Shown here: in pieces, positions 1 to 6,104 of the stretch
How positions within the stretch are numbered: position 1 is the stretch's first letter
Layout: each line of letters starts with the position of its first letter
Origin: SVTX01 sp045132775
GTDB taxonomy: Bacteria > Bacillota > Clostridia > Oscillospirales > CAG-272
DNA length: 7,938 nucleotides
Direction: 5' to 3'
NCBI GenBank assembly: GCA_045132775.1
Contig: JBGUSX010000078.1
Location: 1 to 7,938 of the forward strand
Translations under genes and position numbers: made by a program
Notes under the pieces: model-generated
Told to the model about the DNA's origin: nothing
The model's database searches: none
What the model saw: only the letters and a program-made list of their open reading frames with translations

Positions 1-166
1 AGAAAAAAGCTTGGCAAAAAAGAAACGCCGCAAGAGAAGTTTCGCCGTCTGCGGACGGGGACCAACGCTACGCGCGTTGGATCGGCGCCACCTTTTAGAG
101 AAAAGGTGGACGAAAACAACAGCGGTTTTGCCGTGGCGAACTCTTCGCCAAATCAAAATTTGAAAT
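1..166. repeat. Hairpin-rich intergenic repeat (copy D, divergent)
   Basis: This non-coding stretch abuts the stop codon of the next gene. It holds a series of short hairpins: CCGTC/GACGG near 45-58, CCAACGC/GCGTTGG near 62-80, a 9-bp stem CCACCTTTT/AAAAGGTGG near 89-110, and GGCGAA/TTCGCC at about 135-149. Its right end (144-165) is identical over 22 bases to the right end of repeat copy B (6346-6367). The order GGGGACC, hairpin, GGAT and then GCGCC recalls the arm of copies A-C. I infer a distant or rearranged member of the same family, cut by the window edge. No coding potential is seen. Confidence 0.5.
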
Positions 167-1024
167 TCAATATGTTTTCCTAAACGCTTTGGCGCGTCCG
201 ATCTTGCCGCACTCTTCAAGCAGTCCGAGGTTACAGAGCGAATAGACGGTGAGATACGCGTCTCTGCCGCGGATCTTTGATTTTGCGGAGAATTCCTTTA
301 CCGTAAATTCGCCCTCGAGGGTGTCGGGAATGAATATTTTGTAGTCATCAAGTGATCTGAAAACCTGCGCGCGCAAAAGATTTACGGGTATGAGCTCGTA
401 TTTCTTGTATTTTTGGCGCGAGCGTCCCTTTTTCGTTGCGGCTTTAATGTACTGTTCAGCCTCCATAAAGAGAATGACGAGCGAGAAGCGCGGGGACTCG
501 ACTACGTCCTTGAACGCGTAGAGCTCGGGCGCGATATCGTTGAGCTTGCCCTTCAAGGAAGAGCGGTAACGTCTTTCAAGGTCGTTGTTTTTATCAAGCA
601 CGTTGACCCACTTGGTCTCGGCTATCGGGTGGATGACCGTGACCGTGTGGCTCGTGTTTTCAAGTATCCATTTGATCTTTTCGCTTAGCGGCGGAAGTGC
701 GCCTGTCTGTATCTCGTAAACGTTGCCGTTTTTGAGTATATCCGCGACGAATTTTCTTCTTTTTATCTTGTTGCCGCTCTCGTCTGTCTCGCCTGCGCGC
801 TCACCGTTATCGAGCGGTATTTCGTGGCAGGACTCGTCGGGGCAGATGAATCGTTTTATCGCCGCGTGCATCTGCTTCTCTGATAGAGTACCGATGCCGC
901 CGTATTCCTCGTCAGCGTCGCCTATCTTTGCCGCCTCGGTCATAAGCTCGATGACGATCGAGCGAAAGCGTAAAGTGTCGGCTCGGGATATCTCAAATGT
1001 GGAAAAATTGTCCTGTATGGTCAT
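167..1024 (-). CDS. Uncharacterised protein with PD-(D/E)XK nuclease-like signature and C-terminal winged-helix-like region
   Basis: I do not recognise a named family. With the ATG at 1022-1024 the product is 285 residues, soluble, with no signal peptide or membrane segment. Residues 47-60 form a helix beginning LSEKQMH (E49). Next come a strand with VADIL (D95) and a strand with YEIQTG (E104, Q106). Acidic helix, then D, then E-x-Q is the layout of PD-(D/E)XK nucleases; E-x-Q in place of E-x-K also occurs in CoiA-like proteins. The last 55 residues (FTVKEFSAKSK to the end) look like a winged helix. Between them lies a basic segment (KKGRSRQKYKK). A longer reading from TTG at 1109-1111 is rejected because that TTG is part of the -35 box. 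The start has only a weak AAAGG upstream, so it is less certain than the frame. The gene stands alone, divergent from spoIVB. Nuclease activity is inference from motif order only. Confidence 0.75.
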   Translation of the reverse strand: MTIQDNFSTFEISRADTLRFRSIVIELMTEAAKIGDADEEYGGIGTLSEKQMHAAIKRFICPDESCHEIPLDNGERAGETDESGNKIKRRKFVADILKNGNVYEIQTGALPPLSEKIKWILENTSHTVTVIHPIAETKWVNVLDKNNDLERRYRSSLKGKLNDIAPELYAFKDVVESPRFSLVILFMEAEQYIKAATKKGRSRQKYKKYELIPVNLLRAQVFRSLDDYKIFIPDTLEGEFTVKEFSAKSKIRGRDAYLTVYSLCNLGLLEECGKIGRAKAFRKTY

Positions 1025-1083
1025 AAAAAGGTAGTTGCCTTTCAAAAATTTCGTGTGTTTTTTTATTGTTTCCGTCAATACTA

Positions 1084-1111
1084 ATTTTATCACAAAAATA
1101 CAAAATGTCAA
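1084..1111 (-). promoter_or_regulatory. SigA-type promoter with extended -10
   Basis: On the minus strand TTGACA (1106-1111) is followed after 16 bp by TAAAAT (1084-1089), with TGA directly before it as an extended -10. It points into the 167-1024 gene, and the leader to the chosen ATG would be about 55 nt. Its match to consensus is the main reason for choosing the shorter start of that gene. Confidence 0.75.
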
Positions 1112-1193
1112 CTCTATTTCATTTATTGCTTGACATTGACCGGAGCTTTGCGGTCGAAAATAATAGTGCGCGGTGAGCGGCGCAAATAAAAAT

Positions 1194-1199
1194 AGGAAG
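1194..1199 (+). promoter_or_regulatory. Ribosome binding site deciding the spoIVB start
   Basis: AGGAAG lies 1 nt before the ATG at 1201 but 7 nt before the in-frame ATG at 1207. Only the second spacing is workable, so translation most likely begins at 1207. Confidence 0.6.
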
Positions 1200-1206
1200 T
1201 ATGGAT

Positions 1207-2286
1207 ATGTTCAAGGATAATAAAAAAACGGGGATGAGGAGATTTCTCTTCCTTTTATCTGTCTGCCTTGCGTTGATCTTTACGCTGTCTGCAATTTCGG
1301 CTGTATCGGTTTCGGCAACAGGGAACAAGCGGGATTATTCTCGCGACGAGGTCTATCTTGGCGGTATGCCGTTTGGACTTAAATTCTCGACCGACGGCGT
1401 GACGGTGATCGGCTTTTCCGACATTGACGGACTTACAAAAACGCAAAATCCCGCCTATCTTGCGGGGTTGCGCGCCAAGGACGTTATTTTGAAGGTGGAC
1501 GGCGAGGAGATAAAGAGTGCGACGGAGTTGACAAGCAGAGTCGAGGCTTCGGGCGGCAGGGAGATGAGGATAACCTATCGGAGAGGCGAGAAGGAGACGA
1601 CGGTCGGGCTGACACCGGTATATTCTGCCTCGGAGTCGAGGTACAAGACGGGAATGTGGGTCAAGGACAGCGGCGCGGGAATAGGCACGGTGACCTATAT
1701 TTTGCCCGAGGAGCACAGCTTTGGCGGTCTCGGTCACGGCATCTGCGACGGGGAGACGGGCGAGCTTATCAAGATGAGCCGCGGCGACGTGATGGGAGTC
1801 AACGTGTACGCGGTCAAAAAGGGTGTGTCGGGCGCACCCGGTGAGCTCAAGGGGCATTTTTGCACCGAGTGCATCGGCGAGCTCTACACGAACACCGATT
1901 GCGGAGTTTTCGGGCACTTTTCGGTCTTGCCCGAGGGTTGCTCCGAGAAGGTTAAGATCGGCACGCGCGACGGGATTCACGAGGGAGATGCGGAGATAGT
2001 TTGCACCCTGCCCGACGGCGCGAGGGCAAGATATAAGATAGAGATCTCGGCGGTCAACAGGAGTGCGGAGGGGTCGAAATGCTTTGTTATCAAGGTCAAG
2101 GACGATGCGCTTATCGAAAAGACGGGCGGAATAGTGCAGGGAATGAGCGGCAGCCCCGTTCTCCAGGACGGCAAGCTTGTGGGGGCTGTGACGCACGTGA
2201 TGATCAACGACCCGACGGTGGGATACGGTATTTTTATCGAAAATATGCTCAACGCGGCACAAATGCCGATGGCGAGGGCGTCGTAA
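1207..2286 (+). CDS. spoIVB: SpoIVB serine peptidase (family S55), sporulation signalling protease
   Basis: The product has 359 residues from the ATG at 1207. SpoIVB is made in the forespore, exported to the intermembrane space, and cleaves SpoIVFA. This releases the SpoIVFB protease, which activates pro-SigK in the mother cell. The sequence shows a basic N-terminus and a hydrophobic export/anchor segment (about residues 12-33), then a PDZ domain (about 50-140, with NPAYLAGLRAKDVILKVDG). The S55 peptidase domain begins at GMWVKDSGAGIGT. Catalytic candidates are H177 (GLGHGI), D299 (KVKDDAL) and S314 (QGMSGSP); the D-to-S gap of 15 matches what I recall for Bacillus subtilis (D363, S378). The GAVTH and NDPTVGYGIFIE motifs close the domain. 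It is somewhat shorter than the Bacillus protein (about 425 residues). The usual neighbours recN and spo0A are not adjacent. A clear terminator follows the stop. Identification is firm; regulation by SigF/SigG is inferred from the family. Confidence 0.95.
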   Translation: MFKDNKKTGMRRFLFLLSVCLALIFTLSAISAVSVSATGNKRDYSRDEVYLGGMPFGLKFSTDGVTVIGFSDIDGLTKTQNPAYLAGLRAKDVILKVDGEEIKSATELTSRVEASGGREMRITYRRGEKETTVGLTPVYSASESRYKTGMWVKDSGAGIGTVTYILPEEHSFGGLGHGICDGETGELIKMSRGDVMGVNVYAVKKGVSGAPGELKGHFCTECIGELYTNTDCGVFGHFSVLPEGCSEKVKIGTRDGIHEGDAEIVCTLPDGARARYKIEISAVNRSAEGSKCFVIKVKDDALIEKTGGIVQGMSGSPVLQDGKLVGAVTHVMINDPTVGYGIFIENMLNAAQMPMARAS

Positions 2287-2316
2287 AACGGAAATACAGG
2301 AAAATATATGAAAAAA

Positions 2317-2373
2317 GTTGTCCCTATTTGAACACACTTCACGAGTGAGTTATAATAGGGACAACATTTTTTT
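2317..2373 (+). terminator. Long hairpin terminator after spoIVB, probably bidirectional
   Basis: GTTGTCCCTAT (2317-2327) pairs perfectly with ATAGGGACAAC (2355-2365). The inner AACACACTT and GAGTGAGTT extend the stem with one mismatch and one wobble, leaving a tiny loop. A T-run (2367-2373) follows on the plus strand and an A-run (2311-2316) precedes it. It can therefore stop spoIVB transcription and also minus-strand transcription leaving the deoR fragment. Confidence 0.85.
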
Positions 2374-2394
2374 GTCCGGATTATGTGTTTTTTA

Positions 2395-2778
2395 TTACAA
2401 TAGTCTTGCTTTGGCTATAAGCTCATCAAAATCTTTGTCAAATACAACGTAATCAATACAATCAAGCGAAGTTAAAGTATACAGTGACTTCGTATTGAAT
2501 TTCGTACTGTCGCATAAAAACACAGACTTATTCGCGCGTTCAAGCATTACGCTCCGCACATAGTTTTCTTCTTCTGTTGAATCTGTTATCACACCGTCAA
2601 TGCTCAACGATTGAGAAGAGAAAAACATAATATCCACGCTTATCTCCAAAAGAGATTTATATGTCGCAGGTCCCCCAAGTGAAACCGACCCGTTAATGGA
2701 ACCACCACCGATAGAGTGCGTTTGAATTCCGTGATTTATTGCGCTGATGGCAGTTTCCAAATTGTTGGTAAAAACCAC
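2395..2778 (-). pseudogene. 3' fragment of a DeoR/GlpR-family transcriptional regulator
   Basis: The 127 residues match only the C-terminal sensor domain (DeoRC) of DeoR-family sugar-responsive repressors. It begins at the VVFTNNLETA strand and continues through IGGGSINGSVSLGGPAT, DIMFFSSQSLSIDGVITDSTEEE, SVMLERANKSVFLCDSTKF and DCIDYVVFDKDF. A normal member is about 250 residues. The N-terminal winged helix-turn-helix and first part of the sensor, about 100 residues, are missing. Upstream, the frame runs straight into repeat copy A and meets a stop. The first possible start is a GTG (2776-2778) without a Shine-Dalgarno sequence. The fragment looks more AT-rich than spoIVB beside it, suggesting separate ancestry. 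I read it as the remnant of a gene broken at the repeat junction. A translated sensor-only protein cannot be excluded but lacks start signals. Confidence 0.8.
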
Positions 2779-2789
2779 AGCTGAATGAA

Positions 2790-2980
2790 GGATGAGGAGG
2801 TCGCTTTTTCAAGGGCTTCACGTCCTTTGAATACCTTGTTTCGTTGCAAAGGAATCCTTGTGCCACAATACCAAATCCACAATATTCCCGTGTAGCACAC
2901 CCTGATGGCGACCTCCTCATCCACCACTTCGTGGTCCCCCTTCTCCGCTGGAGAAGGCTATTCGCTAAATTGCAATTTAT
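2790..2980 (-). repeat. MITE-like hairpin repeat, copy A (one arm lost)
   Basis: The minus strand matches copy C closely: I count 2 differences over about 60 interior bases, starting at the GGATGAGG motif. From the right it has the terminal palindrome TAAATTGCAATTTA (2966-2979), a hairpin arm with CCTTCTCC/GGAGAAGG and ACCAC/GTGGT, an interior of about 100 bp, and then only the inner 15-16 bases of the opposite arm (GGATGAGGAGGTCGC, from 2790). The outer part of that arm is absent, and the DeoR fragment begins there. No transposase is encoded, and the short open frames inside are not shared as proteins between copies. Confidence 0.85.
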
Positions 2981-2990
2981 ATGCAGAAAC

Positions 2991-3021
2991 AAAATACCGC
3001 TCGCTGGGCGAGCGGTATTTT
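2991..3021 (-). terminator. Terminator of the xre-glmM fusion gene
   Basis: A perfect 14-bp inverted repeat, AAAATACCGCTCGC (2991-3004) and GCGAGCGGTATTTT (3008-3021), with a 3-nt loop. It starts 10 bp past the stop codon of the minus-strand gene. Both ends are A/T-rich, so the minus-strand transcript ends in a U-rich run. Confidence 0.88.
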
Positions 3022-3031
3022 TCTGTCGTTT

Positions 3032-4648
3032 TTATTCTGCGGTGTGTCCGCCTGCGACGATAGCGTCGGCGATGATATTCGCGTATTCAACGCATTTTTC
3101 TTCGCTAACGCTTTCGATCATTACGCGGATAACAGGCTCCGTTCCGCTCTGGCGGAGAAGAGCGCGTCCGTTTTTGTTGATAAGTGCCTCTACCTTTTCT
3201 TTTGCCTCAAGAACGTTCTTATCCGCAAGAACTGCCGCCTTGTTCTTTACGCGGATATTCTTTGTGTACTGGGGATAGAGCATTACGGGCTCTGCAAGCT
3301 TGGAAAGCGTTGACTTGGAGTCGCATATCTCCTCGGCTACCATGATAGCAGTCAGGATTCCGTCGCCCGTGGTCGCGTACTTTTTCATTATGATGTGTCC
3401 CGACTGCTCGCCGCCGATCGCGTAGTTGTTATTCTGCATGCACTCGTAGACAAAGCGGTCGCCTACTGCGGTCTGCTCGCACTTGATGCCTATCTTTTCA
3501 AGGCTTGCGACAAATCCGCTGTTCGACATGACCGTTGCAACGACCGTGTTATCCTTGAGCATTCCGCGGCTCTCGAGTCTCTTTCCGAGAATGTAGATGA
3601 TAGCGTCGCCGTCAACTACCTTGCCGTTTTCATCGACCGCGATACATCTGTCCGCATCACCGTCGAACGCAAATCCAAGGTCAAGGTGCTGTTCTTTTAC
3701 TAGCTTCTGGAGATTTTCGATATGAGTCGATCCGCAACCCTCGTTTACGTTAAGTCCGTCGGGCTCGTTACCTACAACGTAGGTCTGCGCTCCGAGAGCG
3801 GAGAATACTGCGTTCGCGATATTCCAGGAAGCACCGTTTGCACAGTCAAGACCGATCTTGAGCTTCTTGTAGGAATTCGATGCGACCGAGATGAGATATC
3901 CGATATAACGGTTTCTTCCCGAAACGTAGTCGTGGATGCAACCGATCTTGGACTTCTGGGCGAAGGGAAGATCGTCACCCGCAACACCGATAGCGGCGAG
4001 GTCGCCGTCAAGGTATGCCTCGATGTATGCGGTGGTCGCATCGTCGAGCTTTTCACCGTGGGAGTTGATGACCTTGATTCCGTTGTCGTAGAAGGGATTG
4101 TGCGACGCGGTGATCATGATACCGCAATCGAACTCGTCCATACGTGTAACGTAGGAAACGCTGGGGGTGGTCGTTACGTGGAGCATAAATGCGTCGGCAC
4201 CCGATGCGGTTATACCTGCCGCGATCGAATACTCAAGCATATAGCTTGAGCGGCGAGTGTCCTTACCGATAACGATCCTTGGGCGGTAGCCTGCCTTTGT
4301 GCAGCCCGAGAGCTTGGAGGAGTAGTACCAGCCGAGGAAGCGTCCGACCTTGTATGCCTGAACGGAGGTAAGGTTTACGTTAGCTTCGCCGCGGAAGCCG
4401 TCTGTTCCGAAATACTTATTGTGAGCTTTGTGTGATCTGTCCTTTATTTCGAGCTTGTCGCGAAGAAGCTCGTCGGTTGAAATGTTGAAGAGCTCGGCGA
4501 TCTGGAGCACCTTGTCGATCTGGGGAAGAGCCTGATCCGTCTCCCACTTTGAAACCGACTGTCTTGATACCCCGAGAGTCTCGGAGAGCTGTTCCTGTGA
4601 TATATCTGCCGCTGTTCTGAGTTGTACGATCTTCTGACCTATAGTCAT
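3032..4648 (-). CDS. glmM: Xre-type helix-turn-helix fused to phosphoglucosamine mutase (GlmM)
   Basis: A single intact frame of 538 residues. Residues 1-65 are a Cro/C1-type HTH (SQEQLSETLGVSRQSVSKWE, then LPQIDKVLQIAELFNISTDELL). A linker of about 13 residues leads to a full-length mutase starting at KYFGTDGFRGEAN (78-90). Mutase motifs are TASHNP with the phospho-serine S182, metal-binding DGDADR (329-334), the GlmM-type sugar loop GGEQSGH, and phosphate-binding RQSGTEP (499-505). GlmM converts glucosamine-6-phosphate to glucosamine-1-phosphate for UDP-GlcNAc and peptidoglycan. The mutase part is about 460 residues, near the usual 448. No ATG, GTG or TTG lies in frame around the linker, so a separate mutase cannot start there. 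The start at 4648 has AAGGAG 9 nt upstream. I infer that the protein may bind DNA, possibly its own promoter. Specificity for glucosamine over other hexoses is by motif only. Confidence 0.92.
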   Translation of the reverse strand: MTIGQKIVQLRTAADISQEQLSETLGVSRQSVSKWETDQALPQIDKVLQIAELFNISTDELLRDKLEIKDRSHKAHNKYFGTDGFRGEANVNLTSVQAYKVGRFLGWYYSSKLSGCTKAGYRPRIVIGKDTRRSSYMLEYSIAAGITASGADAFMLHVTTTPSVSYVTRMDEFDCGIMITASHNPFYDNGIKVINSHGEKLDDATTAYIEAYLDGDLAAIGVAGDDLPFAQKSKIGCIHDYVSGRNRYIGYLISVASNSYKKLKIGLDCANGASWNIANAVFSALGAQTYVVGNEPDGLNVNEGCGSTHIENLQKLVKEQHLDLGFAFDGDADRCIAVDENGKVVDGDAIIYILGKRLESRGMLKDNTVVATVMSNSGFVASLEKIGIKCEQTAVGDRFVYECMQNNNYAIGGEQSGHIIMKKYATTGDGILTAIMVAEEICDSKSTLSKLAEPVMLYPQYTKNIRVKNKAAVLADKNVLEAKEKVEALINKNGRALLRQSGTEPVIRVMIESVSEEKCVEYANIIADAIVAGGHTAE

Positions 4649-4675
4649 GGTAAAAATCTCCTTATGCGTTTATAC

Positions 4676-4691
4676 TATTGTTTTCACAATA
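4676..4691. promoter_or_regulatory. Inverted repeat at the xre-glmM transcription start, candidate operator
   Basis: TATTGT-TTTC-ACAATA is a perfect 6-bp dyad with a 4-bp centre, just downstream of the -10 box and over the expected start of transcription. Size and place suit an Xre-family operator, so autoregulation by the fused HTH is a reasonable guess. It could also be a short RNA hairpin in the leader. Confidence 0.45.
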
Positions 4692-4698
4692 CATATCA

Positions 4699-4727
4699 AT
4701 TATAACAGACCGCGCAGGCGTTTACAA
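4699..4727 (-). promoter_or_regulatory. SigA-type promoter of xre-glmM
   Basis: On the minus strand TTGTAA (4722-4727), a 17-bp spacer, then TATAAT (4699-4704) with TGT directly before it as an extended -10. The leader to the ATG at 4648 is about 45 nt. Confidence 0.75.
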
Positions 4728-4747
4728 GCAACTTTGCCTTGATATTT

Positions 4748-4766
4748 TTGCAACTACAGGTTGCAA
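4748..4766. promoter_or_regulatory. Second dyad upstream of the xre-glmM promoter
   Basis: TTGCAAC-TACAG-GTTGCAA, a 7-bp perfect inverted repeat with a 5-bp centre, about 20 bp upstream of the -35 box. It differs in sequence from the dyad at 4676-4691. It could be an activator or repressor site, or chance; nothing else is recognised between 4767 and 4871. Confidence 0.3.
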
Positions 4767-4871
4767 TGTAAAGTCAAAAAGACAAAAAAATAAAGAGAAT
4801 ACGTTATTTCACGTATCCAAAACGGTGTTTTCTGTGATTTTCGTCAACTTTTAATTGCAAAAATGACTTTT

Positions 4872-4901
4872 CGCTCTCCGCAACGAAAGCTGCGGAGAGC
4901 G
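4872..4901 (-). terminator. Hairpin after the coiled-coil gene
   Basis: An 11-bp perfect stem, CGCTCTCCGCA (4872-4882) and TGCGGAGAGCG (4891-4901), with an 8-nt loop, 11 bp beyond the stop codon at 4913. On the minus strand it is followed by AAAAGTCATTTTTG, so the U-run is displaced. It is likely a weak terminator or 3'-end stabilising hairpin. Confidence 0.6.
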
Positions 4902-4912
4902 GTGGCATCTGA

Positions 4913-5476
4913 TTATTCGTCCGATTGTACAGAGGAGTTTTCAACCTCTGACGGTTCTGCGATCTCTTCCTCGACCGCATCAGTATCGCAGGGTGCCTTT
5001 GCGTCTTGTGCGGCACTCTTGGCTTCTTTCGCCTTTTCCTTTGCGGATTCATATTCGCGATCCGCCTCTTTTCTTGCGCGGTTGAACTGCTCCATTACTA
5101 TCTCGCCGTCGTCTTCTTCGGCTTTTTCGTCTTCTTCCTTTTCGCGCTCTGCGGCTTTTGCGGCTTTTTCAGCCTCTTTTGCCGCCTGTCTTGCCTTTTC
5201 CTCTGCCTTGAGCGCGGAGATCTCGGCATTGAGCTTGTCGATCCTCTCGATAGTCTCGGAGATGCGCTCGGTCACCGATCCCGAGTCGGAGAGGGCAAGC
5301 TTTTTGAGCTTTGCGTAAGCAAGCTTTCCAAGCACCTTGTATTCGGTATCTCTGTCAGCTTCCTTTGATGCGATCTTTATTTTGAGCGACGCGGTGTCTG
5401 TGAGCTCGCGGGTTTTGGCAACTGTTCTGTCGGCGATTATGCCAACGCTTTTTTTGAAATCATCCCATTTTGACAT
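4913..5476 (-). CDS. Charged coiled-coil protein of unknown function
   Basis: 187 residues from the ATG at 5474-5476, with GGAAGG 8 nt upstream. A longer reading (12 more residues) starts downstream of the promoter -10 but lacks a ribosome binding site. There is no signal peptide or membrane segment, so it should be cytoplasmic. Residues 1-60 look like a compact helical domain (SKWDDFKKSVG, TRELTDTASLKIKIASKEADRD, YKVLGKLAYAKLKK). About 65-155 is a long Ala/Glu/Lys-rich coiled coil. The last 25 residues are an acidic, disordered-looking tail (EEEIAEPSEVENSS). I do not know a function; the plan recalls small helical proteins often found as hypotheticals in Clostridia. It is a single-gene unit with a very strong promoter, suggesting abundant expression. 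Confidence 0.85.
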   Translation of the reverse strand: MSKWDDFKKSVGIIADRTVAKTRELTDTASLKIKIASKEADRDTEYKVLGKLAYAKLKKLALSDSGSVTERISETIERIDKLNAEISALKAEEKARQAAKEAEKAAKAAEREKEEDEKAEEDDGEIVMEQFNRARKEADREYESAKEKAKEAKSAAQDAKAPCDTDAVEEEIAEPSEVENSSVQSDE

Positions 5477-5510
5477 AAATAAGACCTTCCTTTTTTGTTT
5501 CTCTATACTC

Positions 5511-5539
5511 ATTATATTATTTTTTCACGTTTTTGTCAA
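5511..5539 (-). promoter_or_regulatory. Perfect-consensus SigA promoter of the coiled-coil gene
   Basis: On the minus strand TTGACA (5534-5539), exactly 17 bp, then TATAAT (5511-5516). All twelve hexamer bases and the spacing equal the consensus, and the spacer is very A-rich. The leader to the ATG at 5476 is about 28 nt. Confidence 0.85.
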
Positions 5540-5618
5540 GGATGCGGGGGATTTTTTGCTAAACGCGGAAAAATTTTTCGCAGTATTGCAATGATACTAA
5601 ATTGTTATTTTGCGTATT

Positions 5619-5630
5619 CGGGGCAAAATA
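5619..5630 (+). promoter_or_regulatory. Possible forespore (SigF/SigG-like) -10 of spoVAC
   Basis: GGGCAAAATA fits the SigF -10 pattern GGNRANANTW with one mismatch and lies about 28 bp before the spoVAC start. A similar block, GTCGAAAATA, lies at 1153-1162 before spoIVB. No convincing -35 was found at the right distance in either case, so this is weak. Confidence 0.25.
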
Positions 5631-5657
5631 AGAAAAAAGAGAGTGAGGTTTTTCTTT

Positions 5658-6104
5658 ATGAATATCGAAAAAAAGACCTATAAAAAATACGTGGATGCGC
5701 ACGCTCCCGCATCGCCGACGGTCAAAAACTGCATCTGGGCGTTTTGCATCGGGGGTGTGATATGTACGGCGGGGCAGGGATTGCTCCTTTTGTACCGTGA
5801 CGTGCTCGGAATGCCGCAAAAGGATGCGGGAACGCTCTGCTCGGTGACACTTATCTTTCTGGCGGCTCTTCTTTCGGGACTCGGGCTTTTCGAAAAGATC
5901 GCAAAGAGGGCAGGAGGCGGCACTCTTGTGCCCATTACGGGATTTGCAAATTCCGTCGTGTCGCCTGCGATAGATTCAAAGGCGGAGGGATTTGTCCTCG
6001 GTGTCGGAGCAAAGATATTTACCGTCGCAGGACCCGTGTTGCTCTACGGCACGCTCGCAGGCGCGGTGTACGGGGTGATCTATTGGATAGGAACGATGAT
6101 ATAA
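5658..6104 (+). CDS. spoVAC: SpoVAC, spore inner-membrane dipicolinic acid channel component
   Basis: 148 residues from the ATG at 5658, almost the length of Bacillus subtilis SpoVAC (150). SpoVA proteins carry Ca-dipicolinate into the forespore and out at germination; SpoVAC is described as a membrane channel of that complex. Membrane segments lie at about residues 25-45, 58-78, 88-105 and 120-147. Diagnostic runs are KNCIWAFCIGGVICTAGQ, GGTLVPITGFANSVVSPAID and EGFVLGVGAKIFTVAGPV. SpoVAE shares part of this pattern, but the N-terminus and length favour SpoVAC. GTGAGG is 9 nt before the ATG; an upstream in-frame start at 5610 would overlap the likely promoter. spoVAD and spoVAE, normally next to it, are absent. 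The stop codon TAA falls inside the terminal palindrome of repeat copy B. Confidence 0.92.
   Translation: MNIEKKTYKKYVDAHAPASPTVKNCIWAFCIGGVICTAGQGLLLLYRDVLGMPQKDAGTLCSVTLIFLAALLSGLGLFEKIAKRAGGGTLVPITGFANSVVSPAIDSKAEGFVLGVGAKIFTVAGPVLLYGTLAGAVYGVIYWIGTMI

Noticed and set aside
1255..2337. Long open frame on the minus strand opposite spoIVB (360 codons)
   Set aside because: It is the shadow of spoIVB: composition is rich in H, R and L, no domain is recognisable, and there is no ribosome binding site. The plus-strand frame has an unmistakable S55 peptidase.
2693..2992. Small proteins read from repeat copy A (also 2736-2927 and 2844-3278)
   Set aside because: They are translations of the hairpin repeat and its neighbours. 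The frames differ in the other copies, and no ribosome binding site is present. Such frames are likely to be misannotated as hypothetical proteins.
3722..4249. Open frame of 175 codons on the plus strand inside glmM
   Set aside because: Antisense shadow of a clearly functional gene, with Val/Arg-rich, low-information composition and no start signals.
4649..4912. glmS-type ribozyme or other riboswitch around the glmM fusion
   Set aside because: The leader after the predicted start is only about 45 nt and shows one 6-bp dyad, too short for a known riboswitch. The remaining gap shows only the second dyad and the downstream hairpin of the coiled-coil gene.
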